A DNA stretch of 5,679 bases from Methanothermococcus okinawensis. GTDB lineage: Archaea > AGJL01 > Methanococci > Methanococcales > Methanococcaceae. Positions 1 through 5,679 of this stretch are shown here, one piece after another. The notes under the pieces were generated by a model. That model had not been told where the DNA came from. It saw only the letters and a program-made list of their open reading frames with translations, and did not search any database. Location of the stretch: assembly GCA_015661585.1 (NCBI GenBank), contig DQVU01000045.1, positions 1 through 5,679 on the forward strand. The letters are read 5' to 3'. The number at the start of each line of letters is the position of its first letter. Position 1 is the stretch's first letter. Both the position numbers and the translations under genes were made by a program.

Positions 1-978
1 GGAATTGCCTATGCAGCGACAATTGGGGGAGTTTCAACCATAATAGGTACACCACCAAATGCCATATTAGTTGGTACCTTACCTATCCTGTTTCCCGATG
101 CCCCTCCGATAACCTTCACTGACTGGCTTGCAATAGGCGTTCCTATTTCATGGACTTTCCTCTTTATCACATGGTTTATACTGGTATATCTAACTAACTC
201 CCCTGAGATAGAGGAAATACCTGGAGGTAAAAGGATAATTGAGGAGGAGTTGAAAAAATTAGGAGCATGGAGTAAAGGTGAAAAAATAGTTCTTTTAGTT
301 TTTATACTTACAGCCCTTGCATGGATCAACAGTTCACCAAAGACAATAGGAGACATTGTAATACCTGGAATAAAGACATTTCTACCCTTTGTAAATGACA
401 CTGTAATCGCCATGATCTCTGCAATCTCCCTCTTCTTAATTCCTGTGGATTTTCGTAAAGGTGAATTTGCCCTTGACTGGAATAGGGCGAAAGAGATACC
501 TTGGGGAATACTTTTACTCTTTGGAGGAGGTATAGCCCTTAGTAAAGCATTTATGAAAAGTGGGCTGGCCAACTGGATGGCTGATCAACTTATGTTCTTA
601 GAGGGGATGCCATCTATTGCGATCCTATTTATCGTAGTTACCCTAACTATCTTCCTTACAGAGATGACGTCAAATATAGCCATAACAACCTTGATGATGC
701 CAATAATGGCCAGTTTTGCCCTTGCAATAGGTGAGGATCCAAGGGTATTTATGATATCTACCACTATTGCAGCAAGTTTTGCATTTATGCTCCCAGTTGC
801 AACACCACCAAATGCTATAGTCTTTGGTACAGGTTATGTTACAATGCCTCAGATGGTAAGGAATGGCTTTATACTGAACATGATAAGTATCCTTATGATT
901 GCTCTCTTCTGCTATATTTTTGTACCAGTAGTCTTCGGTATTGAATGGGGGGTAGTACCTACGTGGGTGAAACCTTAA
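1..978 (+). CDS. DASS/SLC13-family sodium:anion (dicarboxylate or sulfate) symporter, 5'-truncated by window edge
   Basis: The reading frame is open from base 1 to a TAA at 976-978 and gives 325 residues with no start; the TTG near position 250 is internal. The family moves dicarboxylates, sulfate or related anions into the cell with sodium ions. The signatures are seen directly: GGVSTIIGTPPN near residues 9-20 (first-repeat loop), TEMTSNIA near 220-227 (second SNT-type substrate/sodium motif) and PVATPPNAIVFG near 265-276 (second-repeat loop), separated by hydrophobic membrane segments. The first SNT motif and well over 100 N-terminal residues must lie upstream. The usual SNT reads SNI here (residues 224-226). 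A charged loop (EIEEIPGGKRIIEEELKK) separates the two halves. The substrate cannot be read from the sequence. The gene converges on the helicase gene and ends before a hairpin/T-rich terminator. The family call is secure; the substrate is open. Confidence 0.93.
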   Translation, partial: GIAYAATIGGVSTIIGTPPNAILVGTLPILFPDAPPITFTDWLAIGVPISWTFLFITWFILVYLTNSPEIEEIPGGKRIIEEELKKLGAWSKGEKIVLLVFILTALAWINSSPKTIGDIVIPGIKTFLPFVNDTVIAMISAISLFLIPVDFRKGEFALDWNRAKEIPWGILLLFGGGIALSKAFMKSGLANWMADQLMFLEGMPSIAILFIVVTLTIFLTEMTSNIAITTLMMPIMASFALAIGEDPRVFMISTTIAASFAFMLPVATPPNAIVFGTGYVTMPQMVRNGFILNMISILMIALFCYIFVPVVFGIEWGVVPTWVKP

Positions 979-1083
979 TTTTCAATATATTAATTTCCTA
1001 AATAAAAAGAAAGTATTTAAAATGGAAAAGAGGAAATCTTCAAGGCTATTAAATCAAATAAAAAATCGTTGTTTCTCTTATCC

Positions 1084-1140
1084 CTATGGATATTCCATAG
1101 AATCATCTAATTAGTTTTTCTATTTTATCTTATTTCTATT
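1084..1140 (+). terminator. Hairpin plus T-rich tract ending the symporter transcript
   Basis: A perfect 7-bp inverted repeat, CTATGGA-TAT-TCCATAG, lies at 1084-1100, about 105 bases after the symporter stop. It is followed by a pyrimidine/T-rich stretch from 1111 to 1140 with runs of four to five T. Archaeal termination depends mainly on T-rich tracts in the non-template strand, so the T stretch may matter more than the hairpin. On the minus strand the same hairpin is followed by a run of six T (complement of 1060-1065), so it could act in both directions between these convergent genes. Confidence 0.55.
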
Positions 1141-1145
1141 TAAGC

Positions 1146-1161
1146 AATAATTAAAATAAAA
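1146..1161 (-). terminator. T-rich tract just after the helicase stop codon
   Basis: Read on the minus strand, the sequence 6 bases after the helicase stop is TTTTATTTTAATTATT. T-rich stretches of this kind are typical archaeal transcription end sites. No stem is needed or seen at this point; the hairpin at 1084-1100 lies further downstream as a possible back-up. Confidence 0.4.
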
Positions 1162-1166
1162 TTATC

Positions 1167-3185
1167 TTAATTATTCCTAAATCTACTTAAAAATTTTGGA
1201 ATATACTCAAGGGCACTTCTCAAGCTCATAGGTATATACCTATCCTTTAGATACCCTCTCTTTCTCATCTCCTCTCCCACCCATTGGTAAAACCTCCTGT
1301 CCTGGATAACGACGATACCGTAGTCCCTCTCAGTTCTAATAAGTCTCCCTATCATCTGGATAACTGTACTGGACATTGTATGGAAAGATGTCATTAAGAA
1401 GGATTTCCAGTGGGCAGTCCTGGGATCTACACCTCTTCTTAGTAGTTTCTCTTTTATCAACTTCTGTTCCCTGTTAAGTAGTGGAGTAGGTACTGGGAAG
1501 GGTAAACTGTCTATTATCACCATGGTGAGAGCTTCCCCTGGAATATCCACCCCCTCCGCAAATCTTCCAGTTGCCAGGAGTATTCCTCCCTCCCTCTCAA
1601 AACGTTCCTTTAGTATTTTGGCATCTTTTCCATCCATATCTGGGTGATAGCAAAATATTTTCCCTTTTAGCTTTGAGGCTCTCTCCAATAGGTAGTTATA
1701 GGTACTCTCAAGATCCTCAAAACTTCTAAAGAGTACCAAGGTATTAGCCTCTGCAGATCTTAGAAGTTTAAATATATTTTCATTTGCCCTCTTCCTTTTT
1801 AGATTCAAATTTCCCTCGTATTTCATATTTACTCCGTCAGTTAAAGCGATTATCTCTCTCCTATCCTTTGGGAAGGGACTGTCCAAGATTAAAGGGTCAA
1901 AAGATTCCACTCCAGTTTTAAGTCCATGTATCTTTAGATTACCAATGGTAGCAGAGCAGTGTATCACTGTGGCATTATCGTAAAGTCTTTTGAGATAGGA
2001 TGAGACAAATACAGGTACACATAACAAGGCCTTTCCACTTCTGTATACTACGAAATTATCATCTATAAACTCCAAGTCTTTTATCTTCTCTAAAAACTCT
2101 GTTAGAGACATATCTGGCAACTTTTTCTGGGATACGTAGATATACTCTAAATATACAAGAGCTCTGTTGTAAACCTTAAATATTAACTCCTCCGTCTCCA
2201 CCTCCTTCTTCTCCTCAAAAGAGAAGATTTTATTCTTTATATTACGGATCTGATAGTAGCCATCTAGTAAGACTCCAAGTGCTACTATATTCCATTTTGA
2301 TGTCCCCATTATTTCCTCTCCGTAGTAAAGTAGGATACTTTTACACTCCTCAATATCTACATGTCTTACTACGTAGTTACGTATTATATTCCAAAAATCC
2401 TTCTCGTAATCTTCTACAGTATTTTCGTTTAATGTTGGATATCTCTCTCTAAGTCTTGCAAGGTACTTCTTCAACATCTTAGGGGCAAAGTAATAAGCCA
2501 TATCTCTCAACCTATGAAGTGCCACCTCTGGATTTATCTTTATTGTAGCAGAGTTTCTGATACTCTTCTCAAGTTTATGGGCCTCATCACAGATGATAAC
2601 CTCAGTTTTCCTGTTTGCATCTATCTCCTCTTTTATATAGTAAAATATACTGTTGTTCATAACTAAGATATCTCCCTCTAAGCACTCTATCTTAGATTTC
2701 TGATAATCACAGATACAGAAGGGGCAGTAGTATTTTATATCCTCACCTATCTTTACAGGTTTTTTCACCGTATCACATATACACCGGGTTCTTCTATTTG
2801 GTCTATGAAAACATCTTTTGTTTAACTTACAGAAAATTCCATCTGCCTTACTTCCTTTAACCTTACAGATGAAGTTGTTCTTCCCCATTATAAAGGAAAT
2901 CTTTAAATTAGGTTTTAGGGCGTTTAACTCCTCCAATATCCTCTCCTGCTGATCTATGGTTTCTGTAAGTATGATGATCCTTTTCCCTCTCTCTGCAAAG
3001 TATATAGCAGGGATAAGATAGGAAAGGGTTTTTCCCACACCTGTTGGAGCCTCCACTATAAGATTTTTCTTATTTTTGATGGAGTTGAATATCTTCTCCA
3101 TCATCTTTACCTGTTGAGGCCGTATTTTCTCATAGGGAAATTTCAACCTATAGAAAATTCTAAAATCTTTCAATGAGTAATCCAT
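1167..3185 (-). CDS. XPD/DinG-family superfamily 2 DNA helicase with Fe-S cluster domain
   Basis: This 672-residue protein is an ATP-dependent DNA helicase of the XPD/Rad3/DinG group, which unwinds DNA 5' to 3' in repair or recombination. The motifs occur in order: RPQQ (22-25, Q-motif-like), Walker A EAPTGVGKT (45-53), motif Ia around LTETIDQQ (73-80), an iron-sulfur/Cys-rich stretch (107-168), DEAH box (200-203), HCSAT motif III (409-413), NTLVLFRSFEDLE motif IV (481-493), TGRFAEGVDIPG motif V (539-550), and QMIGRLIRTERDYG motif VI (610-623). Residues about 215-400 fit the helical Arch-like insert. Cys107 and Cys154 (in CPF) align by eye with the first and last cluster ligands of XPD. The start at 3185 has a GGTGAT binding site 4 bases upstream. 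The gene stands alone, divergent from the protease and convergent with the symporter. The family is certain; whether it is an XPD or a DinG equivalent is not. Confidence 0.95.
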   Translation of the reverse strand: MDYSLKDFRIFYRLKFPYEKIRPQQVKMMEKIFNSIKNKKNLIVEAPTGVGKTLSYLIPAIYFAERGKRIIILTETIDQQERILEELNALKPNLKISFIMGKNNFICKVKGSKADGIFCKLNKRCFHRPNRRTRCICDTVKKPVKIGEDIKYYCPFCICDYQKSKIECLEGDILVMNNSIFYYIKEEIDANRKTEVIICDEAHKLEKSIRNSATIKINPEVALHRLRDMAYYFAPKMLKKYLARLRERYPTLNENTVEDYEKDFWNIIRNYVVRHVDIEECKSILLYYGEEIMGTSKWNIVALGVLLDGYYQIRNIKNKIFSFEEKKEVETEELIFKVYNRALVYLEYIYVSQKKLPDMSLTEFLEKIKDLEFIDDNFVVYRSGKALLCVPVFVSSYLKRLYDNATVIHCSATIGNLKIHGLKTGVESFDPLILDSPFPKDRREIIALTDGVNMKYEGNLNLKRKRANENIFKLLRSAEANTLVLFRSFEDLESTYNYLLERASKLKGKIFCYHPDMDGKDAKILKERFEREGGILLATGRFAEGVDIPGEALTMVIIDSLPFPVPTPLLNREQKLIKEKLLRRGVDPRTAHWKSFLMTSFHTMSSTVIQMIGRLIRTERDYGIVVIQDRRFYQWVGEEMRKRGYLKDRYIPMSLRSALEYIPKFLSRFRNN

Positions 3186-3189
3186 CTAA

Positions 3190-3195
3190 ATCACC
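3190..3195 (-). promoter_or_regulatory. Ribosome binding site of the helicase gene
   Basis: On the minus strand GGTGAT is followed by TTAG and then ATG. GGTGAT is complementary to the AUCACC of the archaeal 16S rRNA 3' end. It supports the start at 3185. Confidence 0.75.
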
Positions 3196-3242
3196 AAAAG
3201 AGAATAGTTATTTTTATCCCATTTTCTATTATCTATTAAAAA

Positions 3243-3258
3243 TAAGATCAGAATCTTA
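3243..3258. repeat. Short inverted repeat near the predicted helicase transcription start
   Basis: TAAGAT-CAGA-ATCTTA forms perfect 6-bp arms around a 4-base centre. It lies where the helicase transcript is predicted to begin, so it could be an operator, but such repeats also arise by chance in AT-rich DNA. Confidence 0.3.
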
Positions 3259-3270
3259 ATAACAAAATAG

Positions 3271-3280
3271 GTTATATACA
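3271..3280 (-). promoter_or_regulatory. Candidate TATA box for the helicase gene
   Basis: The minus strand reads TGTATATAAC here, close to the methanogen TATA consensus (TTTATATA), with purine-rich GCTGAGA just upstream where a BRE element would lie. A start of transcription about 25 bases downstream would fall near 3250 and leave an untranslated leader of about 65 bases. The call rests on pattern only. Confidence 0.45.
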
Positions 3281-3426
3281 TCTCAGCCCTTGTGACAGAG
3301 AGTAAATTACTATTATTAGATAAATTTTCTTTCTTTCCACTACTTAGAATTACTGAAAAATATAGGCGGATGTAGGAAAAATTTTTTGATTATTATTATA
3401 AAAATACAATTTGATTAGGAGGTGAT

Positions 3427-3440
3427 ATATATTTATAAAT
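3427..3440 (+). promoter_or_regulatory. Candidate TATA box for the protease-rnp3 transcript
   Basis: ATATATTTATAAAT follows a purine-rich AGGAGGTG stretch that could serve as a BRE-like element. Transcription would start near 3458-3465, leaving a leader of about 35 bases before the ATG at 3497. A further AT-rich candidate (TATTATAAAAATAC near 3392-3405) exists, so the assignment is tentative. Confidence 0.35.
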
Positions 3441-3486
3441 AATTTTATATTGTTAAAGAAGAGTATAATTATTATTTTCAGCATAC

Positions 3487-3490
3487 GGTG
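3487..3490 (+). promoter_or_regulatory. Ribosome binding site that decides the protease start
   Basis: GGTG at 3487-3490 lies 6 bases before the ATG at 3497. An in-frame GTG at 3488 is part of this very motif and has no binding site of its own upstream, so the ATG is the better start. Confidence 0.55.
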
Positions 3491-3496
3491 GAAACT

Positions 3497-4612
3497 ATGG
3501 CATCATCTACAACCATAATTCTAATATTTCTCATACTCTGGATAATCCTAAACCTCTACTACTACAGAAGGGAAGACGAGAGATGTTTAAAAACATACTA
3601 TGGGATCTTTGGGATACTGAGAACCTCCTGGGGCCTAAAGGTTATAGATAAAATAGGCAAGTACAGATTTTGGCAGAGGATAGGTATCCTTTTAATACCT
3701 GTATGTGTAGTAGTTAGTATCATCACATTTTACACCTTTGTAACTTCTACAGTGGGGTTATTCAGTGGTTCAATACCTAAGGAAAGTTCAAGGCCAATTA
3801 TACTACTATTTGGAGATGTTATCCCATGGATTCCAGGAGTTATAGCACTGGTATTGGGTATCACACTTCACGAGTTAGCCCATGGTATCGTGGCCAGATC
3901 CTTCAACTTAAAGATAAAGAGTACAGGGTTGATATTATTTCTCGGTATTCCCCTTGGAGCCTTTGTGGAGATAGGAGAGGAGTTTAAGAATGTCAGTAGG
4001 AAGGTAAGGGGTGCTGTGGCATCTGCAGGGCCTGTAGTAAATATAGTGATATTTCTTATTGTACTTCTGGTAACCCCCTATGTATCCAATATAACATCTC
4101 CTGTAACTATTACAAAGGTGTTTAAAGATCTCCCAGCCAGTGAAGTTCTCAAGGAGGGGGATATAATATACTCCATAAATGGAAAGAGAATCACCTCCCT
4201 CTCAGATTTCCGTGAGGTTGTGAAAGGAATAGGGCCGGAGGAGAGTATAACTATTACTGTTATCAGGAAGGATCAGGTGAGAACTTTTGAATTAACTACA
4301 TCTTCTGAGGGAAAAATAGGGATTGTCGTTGAACCCCCCAAGTCCTTAGTATTTATAATGGAAACACTATTCTGGACAGGTATGTTGAATTTGATATTAG
4401 GTTTCTTCAACCTCTTACCTGCCTTACCTCTTGATGGGTTTCACATCTGGAACGCCCTCCCTGAGATAGTTAGAGATCTAAGGGCTAACAGTAGAGTAAC
4501 GGAGACTATCTCAAAATATATGGAATATTTAATAAACGAGAGGAATTTAACTACTATGAGTATAACTATATGGTTTGTAATATTAGCCTCTATACTCTAC
4601 TCCCTTATGTAG
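3497..4612 (+). CDS. Site-2 intramembrane metalloprotease (peptidase M50) with PDZ domain
   Basis: This 371-residue membrane protein belongs to the site-2 protease family, zinc enzymes that cut target proteins inside the membrane. Numbering from the ATG at 3497, hydrophobic segments lie near 2-20, 62-86, 111-137, 173-195, 287-310 and 355-370. The zinc motif HELAH is at 125-129 (His125, Glu126, His129) inside the third segment. GPVVN (178-182) matches the family's conserved GPxxN, and NLLPALPLDG (305-314) supplies the third zinc ligand Asp313. Residues about 201-280 (ITKVFKDLPASEVLKEGDIIYSINGKRI onward, broken here: ITKVFKDLPAS, then GDIIYSINGK) look like a PDZ domain, which gates or binds substrates in this family. 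All catalytic residues are present, so it should be active. Its substrate is unknown and no anti-sigma factor or obvious target is nearby. A GTG start at 3488 would add three residues but lacks a binding site. It is followed after 21 bases by rnp3 and is probably cotranscribed with it. Confidence 0.93.
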   Translation: MASSTTIILIFLILWIILNLYYYRREDERCLKTYYGIFGILRTSWGLKVIDKIGKYRFWQRIGILLIPVCVVVSIITFYTFVTSTVGLFSGSIPKESSRPIILLFGDVIPWIPGVIALVLGITLHELAHGIVARSFNLKIKSTGLILFLGIPLGAFVEIGEEFKNVSRKVRGAVASAGPVVNIVIFLIVLLVTPYVSNITSPVTITKVFKDLPASEVLKEGDIIYSINGKRITSLSDFREVVKGIGPEESITITVIRKDQVRTFELTTSSEGKIGIVVEPPKSLVFIMETLFWTGMLNLILGFFNLLPALPLDGFHIWNALPEIVRDLRANSRVTETISKYMEYLINERNLTTMSITIWFVILASILYSLM

Positions 4613-4621
4613 AAAATTAAA

Positions 4622-4626
4622 AGGTG
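4622..4626 (+). promoter_or_regulatory. Ribosome binding site of rnp3, supporting a GTG start
   Basis: AGGTG lies 7 bases before the GTG at 4634. No in-frame ATG follows in the first codons of the conserved protein, so this site fixes the GTG as the start. Confidence 0.7.
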
Positions 4627-4633
4627 TATAAAA

Positions 4634-5335
4634 GTGGAGAACCCCGTAGATATAAATCACATCTTTGATGAGGAGGGTATTAAACTACTTAAGGAGTTAG
4701 GATGGTACGGTTCCATTGTAGTCCAATACCATGAAAATTACGATAAAAAAATCTTTGAAGAGGTTAAGGAGTACGGAGAAAGGGAAGGTTTAAGGATATA
4801 CACAGGTGTGAAGATAAGATCTGAATCTCCTAAGGAGTTGGTAAGATATGTGAAAAAATTTAGAAGTAAGGTAGATGTGATACTTGTAGAGGGAGGTATA
4901 TTAAAGATAAACAGGCAGGCTTTAGAACTTCATGACGTGGATATACTCTCTACACCTGAGTTGAACAGACGAGATAGTGGTATAGACCATGTCCTCGCTA
5001 GGCTTGGAAGCGTCCATAGAGTGGCTATTGAGTTAAATTTTAAACAGGTATTGATAAAGAAGAATCCCTACGAGAGGGCAAGGTTATTATGGGCATTTAG
5101 GAGGAATATACGTCTGGCGAAAAAATTTGACACCCCTCTAGTGATCTCAAGTGGGGCGGAGGGTATATATGATATAAAGTCTCCCTACGATTTAAGAAGT
5201 TTTCTAAATACATTGACAGGAGATCCTGTATATTCAAAAACTATTATGGAGTTTGCCTATAAGATTGCAGAATACAGGGTGTATCTGAGGAGGGACAACG
5301 TTATAAGATACGGGGTGGAGGTTGTTGAGGGATAA
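4634..5335 (+). CDS. rnp3: Ribonuclease P protein component 3 (Rpp30/p30)
   Basis: This 233-residue protein is the archaeal homologue of the RNase P subunit Rpp30. With the catalytic RNA and partners such as Pop5 it helps remove 5' leaders from precursor tRNAs in the cytoplasm; the protein itself is not the catalyst. The family folds as a TIM-like barrel related to PHP proteins, and the length is normal for archaeal members. Conserved stretches seen are VDVILVEGG (80-88), DVDILSTPEL (101-110), the signature DSGIDHVLARL (114-124), AIELNF (131-136), the Arg/Lys-rich RARLLWAFRRNIRLAKKF (148-165) and VISSGA (170-175). The start is GTG with AGGTG 7 bases upstream. It lies 21 bases after the protease stop with no promoter or terminator evident between, so the two probably share a transcript. 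The neighbour gives no hint about RNase P function. A T-rich terminator follows at 5456-5490. Confidence 0.95.
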   Translation: MENPVDINHIFDEEGIKLLKELGWYGSIVVQYHENYDKKIFEEVKEYGEREGLRIYTGVKIRSESPKELVRYVKKFRSKVDVILVEGGILKINRQALELHDVDILSTPELNRRDSGIDHVLARLGSVHRVAIELNFKQVLIKKNPYERARLLWAFRRNIRLAKKFDTPLVISSGAEGIYDIKSPYDLRSFLNTLTGDPVYSKTIMEFAYKIAEYRVYLRRDNVIRYGVEVVEG

Positions 5336-5402
5336 GATAAATAGAATATAAAGTTATAAAAATATAATAAGATAAGACAAAAAGATTTTTTGAGGAATGA
5401 TA

Positions 5403-5417
5403 TAAACAAATTGTTTA
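5403..5417. repeat. Interrupted palindrome downstream of rnp3
   Basis: TAAACAA-A-TTGTTTA has perfect 7-bp arms around one base. It lies 68 bases after the rnp3 stop, upstream of the T-rich terminator. It shares the heptamer AACAAAT with the palindrome at 5507-5522. It could be a weak stem in the rnp3 3' end or a protein site. Confidence 0.4.
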
Positions 5418-5455
5418 GATTGATAGAGAGGTTAAATAGAAGTTATATTGAAACT

Positions 5456-5490
5456 ACAACAATAGGTAGAGTTGTTTTTTAATTTTTTAT
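5456..5490 (+). terminator. T-rich terminator of the protease-rnp3 unit
   Basis: A weak 5-bp stem (ACAAC at 5456-5460 with GTTGT at 5471-5475) runs into six T at 5475-5480 and, after AA, another six T at 5483-5488. Two T runs this close together are a strong archaeal termination signal by pattern. It lies about 140 bases after the rnp3 stop. Confidence 0.6.
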
Positions 5491-5506
5491 ATATCTAAAA
5501 ATTTAA

Positions 5507-5522
5507 ATTTGTTATAACAAAT
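5507..5522. repeat. Perfect 16-bp palindrome upstream of the signal-peptide gene
   Basis: ATTTGTTATAACAAAT is its own reverse complement over all 16 bases. It lies 70 bases before the ATG at 5593, between the rnp3 terminator and the last gene, a place suited to a dimeric regulator's operator. Neighbouring AT-only palindromes (5499-5510 and 5553-5566) are weaker evidence because two-letter sequence produces them readily. The TATA box of the last gene cannot be singled out in this AT-rich stretch. Confidence 0.5.
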
Positions 5523-5592
5523 ATTTTAAAAAATGTTATCATATTAACTTTTAATTAAATTTAATTTTATGATTTCTAATGAGATGGCTTAA

Positions 5593-5679
5593 ATGAAAAA
5601 ATCACTTATAATTTTAGGATTAATAGCTATAGCTATTTCTCCAGTATGTGGGTTATCAAATCTAAATATAAACATAACA
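5593..5679 (+). CDS. N-terminus of a predicted secreted or surface protein, cut by window edge
   Basis: Twenty-nine codons are visible from ATG at 5593 to the end of the window with no stop. The translation starts MKKSLIILGLIAIAISPVCG: two lysines, a hydrophobic core of about 12 residues, then small residues and a polar stretch (LSNLNINIT). This is a signal peptide pattern, with possible cleavage after the Gly at position 20. The Cys at 19 does not sit in a good lipobox, so a lipoprotein is less likely. An in-frame TAA directly precedes the ATG (5590-5592), which fixes the start. No strong ribosome binding site is seen; GAGATGG (5581-5587) is only a weak match. The function cannot be told from this fragment. 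Confidence 0.7.
   Translation, partial: MKKSLIILGLIAIAISPVCGLSNLNINIT

Larger units (their letters stand above)
3186..3496. other. Divergent AT-rich intergenic region between helicase and protease genes
   Basis: These 311 bases carry no convincing gene on either strand. They hold the helicase ribosome binding site (3190-3195) and TATA candidate (3271-3280), a short inverted repeat (3243-3258), a perfect but orphan Shine-Dalgarno sequence (3417-3426), a TATA candidate for the protease (3427-3440) and the protease ribosome binding site (3487-3490). The parts with more G and C (3281-3300 and 3364-3377) are too short and lack stems that would suggest a stable RNA. Confidence 0.7.

Noticed and set aside
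9..572. A 187-codon open frame on the minus strand opposite the symporter gene
   Set aside because: It is the antisense shadow of a strongly conserved transporter frame. Its translation shows no recognisable domain and it has no convincing start context.
1022..1114. A 30-codon open frame starting ATG GAA AAG in the convergent intergenic region
   Set aside because: It has no ribosome binding site, runs straight through the terminator hairpin and shows no recognisable sequence. Chance is the simpler explanation.
3281..3377. Slightly G+C-richer patches that could mark a small stable RNA
   Set aside because: They are only 14-20 bases long, form no stable stem by eye and show no C/D or H/ACA box pattern.
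5499..5566. AT-only palindromes (5499-5510 and 5553-5566)
   Set aside because: In sequence made of A and T alone such palindromes are expected often, so I did not list them as separate sites.
5584..5595. ATG GCT TAA directly abutting the ATG of the last gene, like a two-codon upstream frame for translational coupling
   Set aside because: No ribosome binding site precedes it and a two-codon frame arises easily by chance.
1..5679. CRISPR array, mobile element, tRNA or rRNA gene
   Set aside because: No regularly spaced repeats, no transposase or integrase motifs, and no tRNA-like or rRNA-like G+C-rich folds were seen on either strand.

Overview
The window looks like chromosomal DNA of a thermophilic methanogenic archaeon of the order Methanococcales; the genus cannot be fixed from the sequence alone. 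The signs are a low GC content, arginine encoded almost entirely by AGA/AGG, frequent ATA isoleucine codons, ribosome binding sites of the GGTG/GGTGAT type, T-rich transcription ends, and an archaeal gene set that includes the RNase P protein Rpp30.

Layout. (1) 1-978, plus strand: the C-terminal part of a divalent-anion/sodium symporter of the DASS (SLC13) family, cut by the window edge. (2) 979-1166: a convergent intergenic region with a perfect 7-bp hairpin and T-rich tracts on both strands, probably a two-way terminator. (3) 1167-3185, minus strand: a 672-residue XPD/DinG-type superfamily 2 DNA helicase with all main helicase motifs and an unusually cysteine-rich iron-sulfur region. (4) 3186-3496: a divergent, AT-rich promoter region with a candidate TATA box for each side and a perfect Shine-Dalgarno sequence that has no start codon next to it. 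(5) 3497-4612, plus strand: a membrane-embedded site-2 metalloprotease (peptidase M50) with a PDZ domain. (6) 4634-5335, plus strand: RNase P protein component 3 (Rpp30), 21 bases after the protease and probably cotranscribed with it. (7) 5336-5592: a T-rich terminator followed by two short palindromes. (8) 5593 to the end: the first 29 codons of a gene whose product starts with a signal peptide.

The genes do not form one pathway: transport, DNA repair/processing, intramembrane proteolysis and tRNA 5'-end maturation sit side by side, as is common in compact archaeal chromosomes. I see no transposase, phage gene, CRISPR array, stable RNA gene or defence cassette. I found no convincing undescribed system. 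The points most worth a second look are the nine-cysteine region of the helicase, the protease-RNase P pairing, the orphan Shine-Dalgarno sequence, and the palindromes before the secreted-protein gene.
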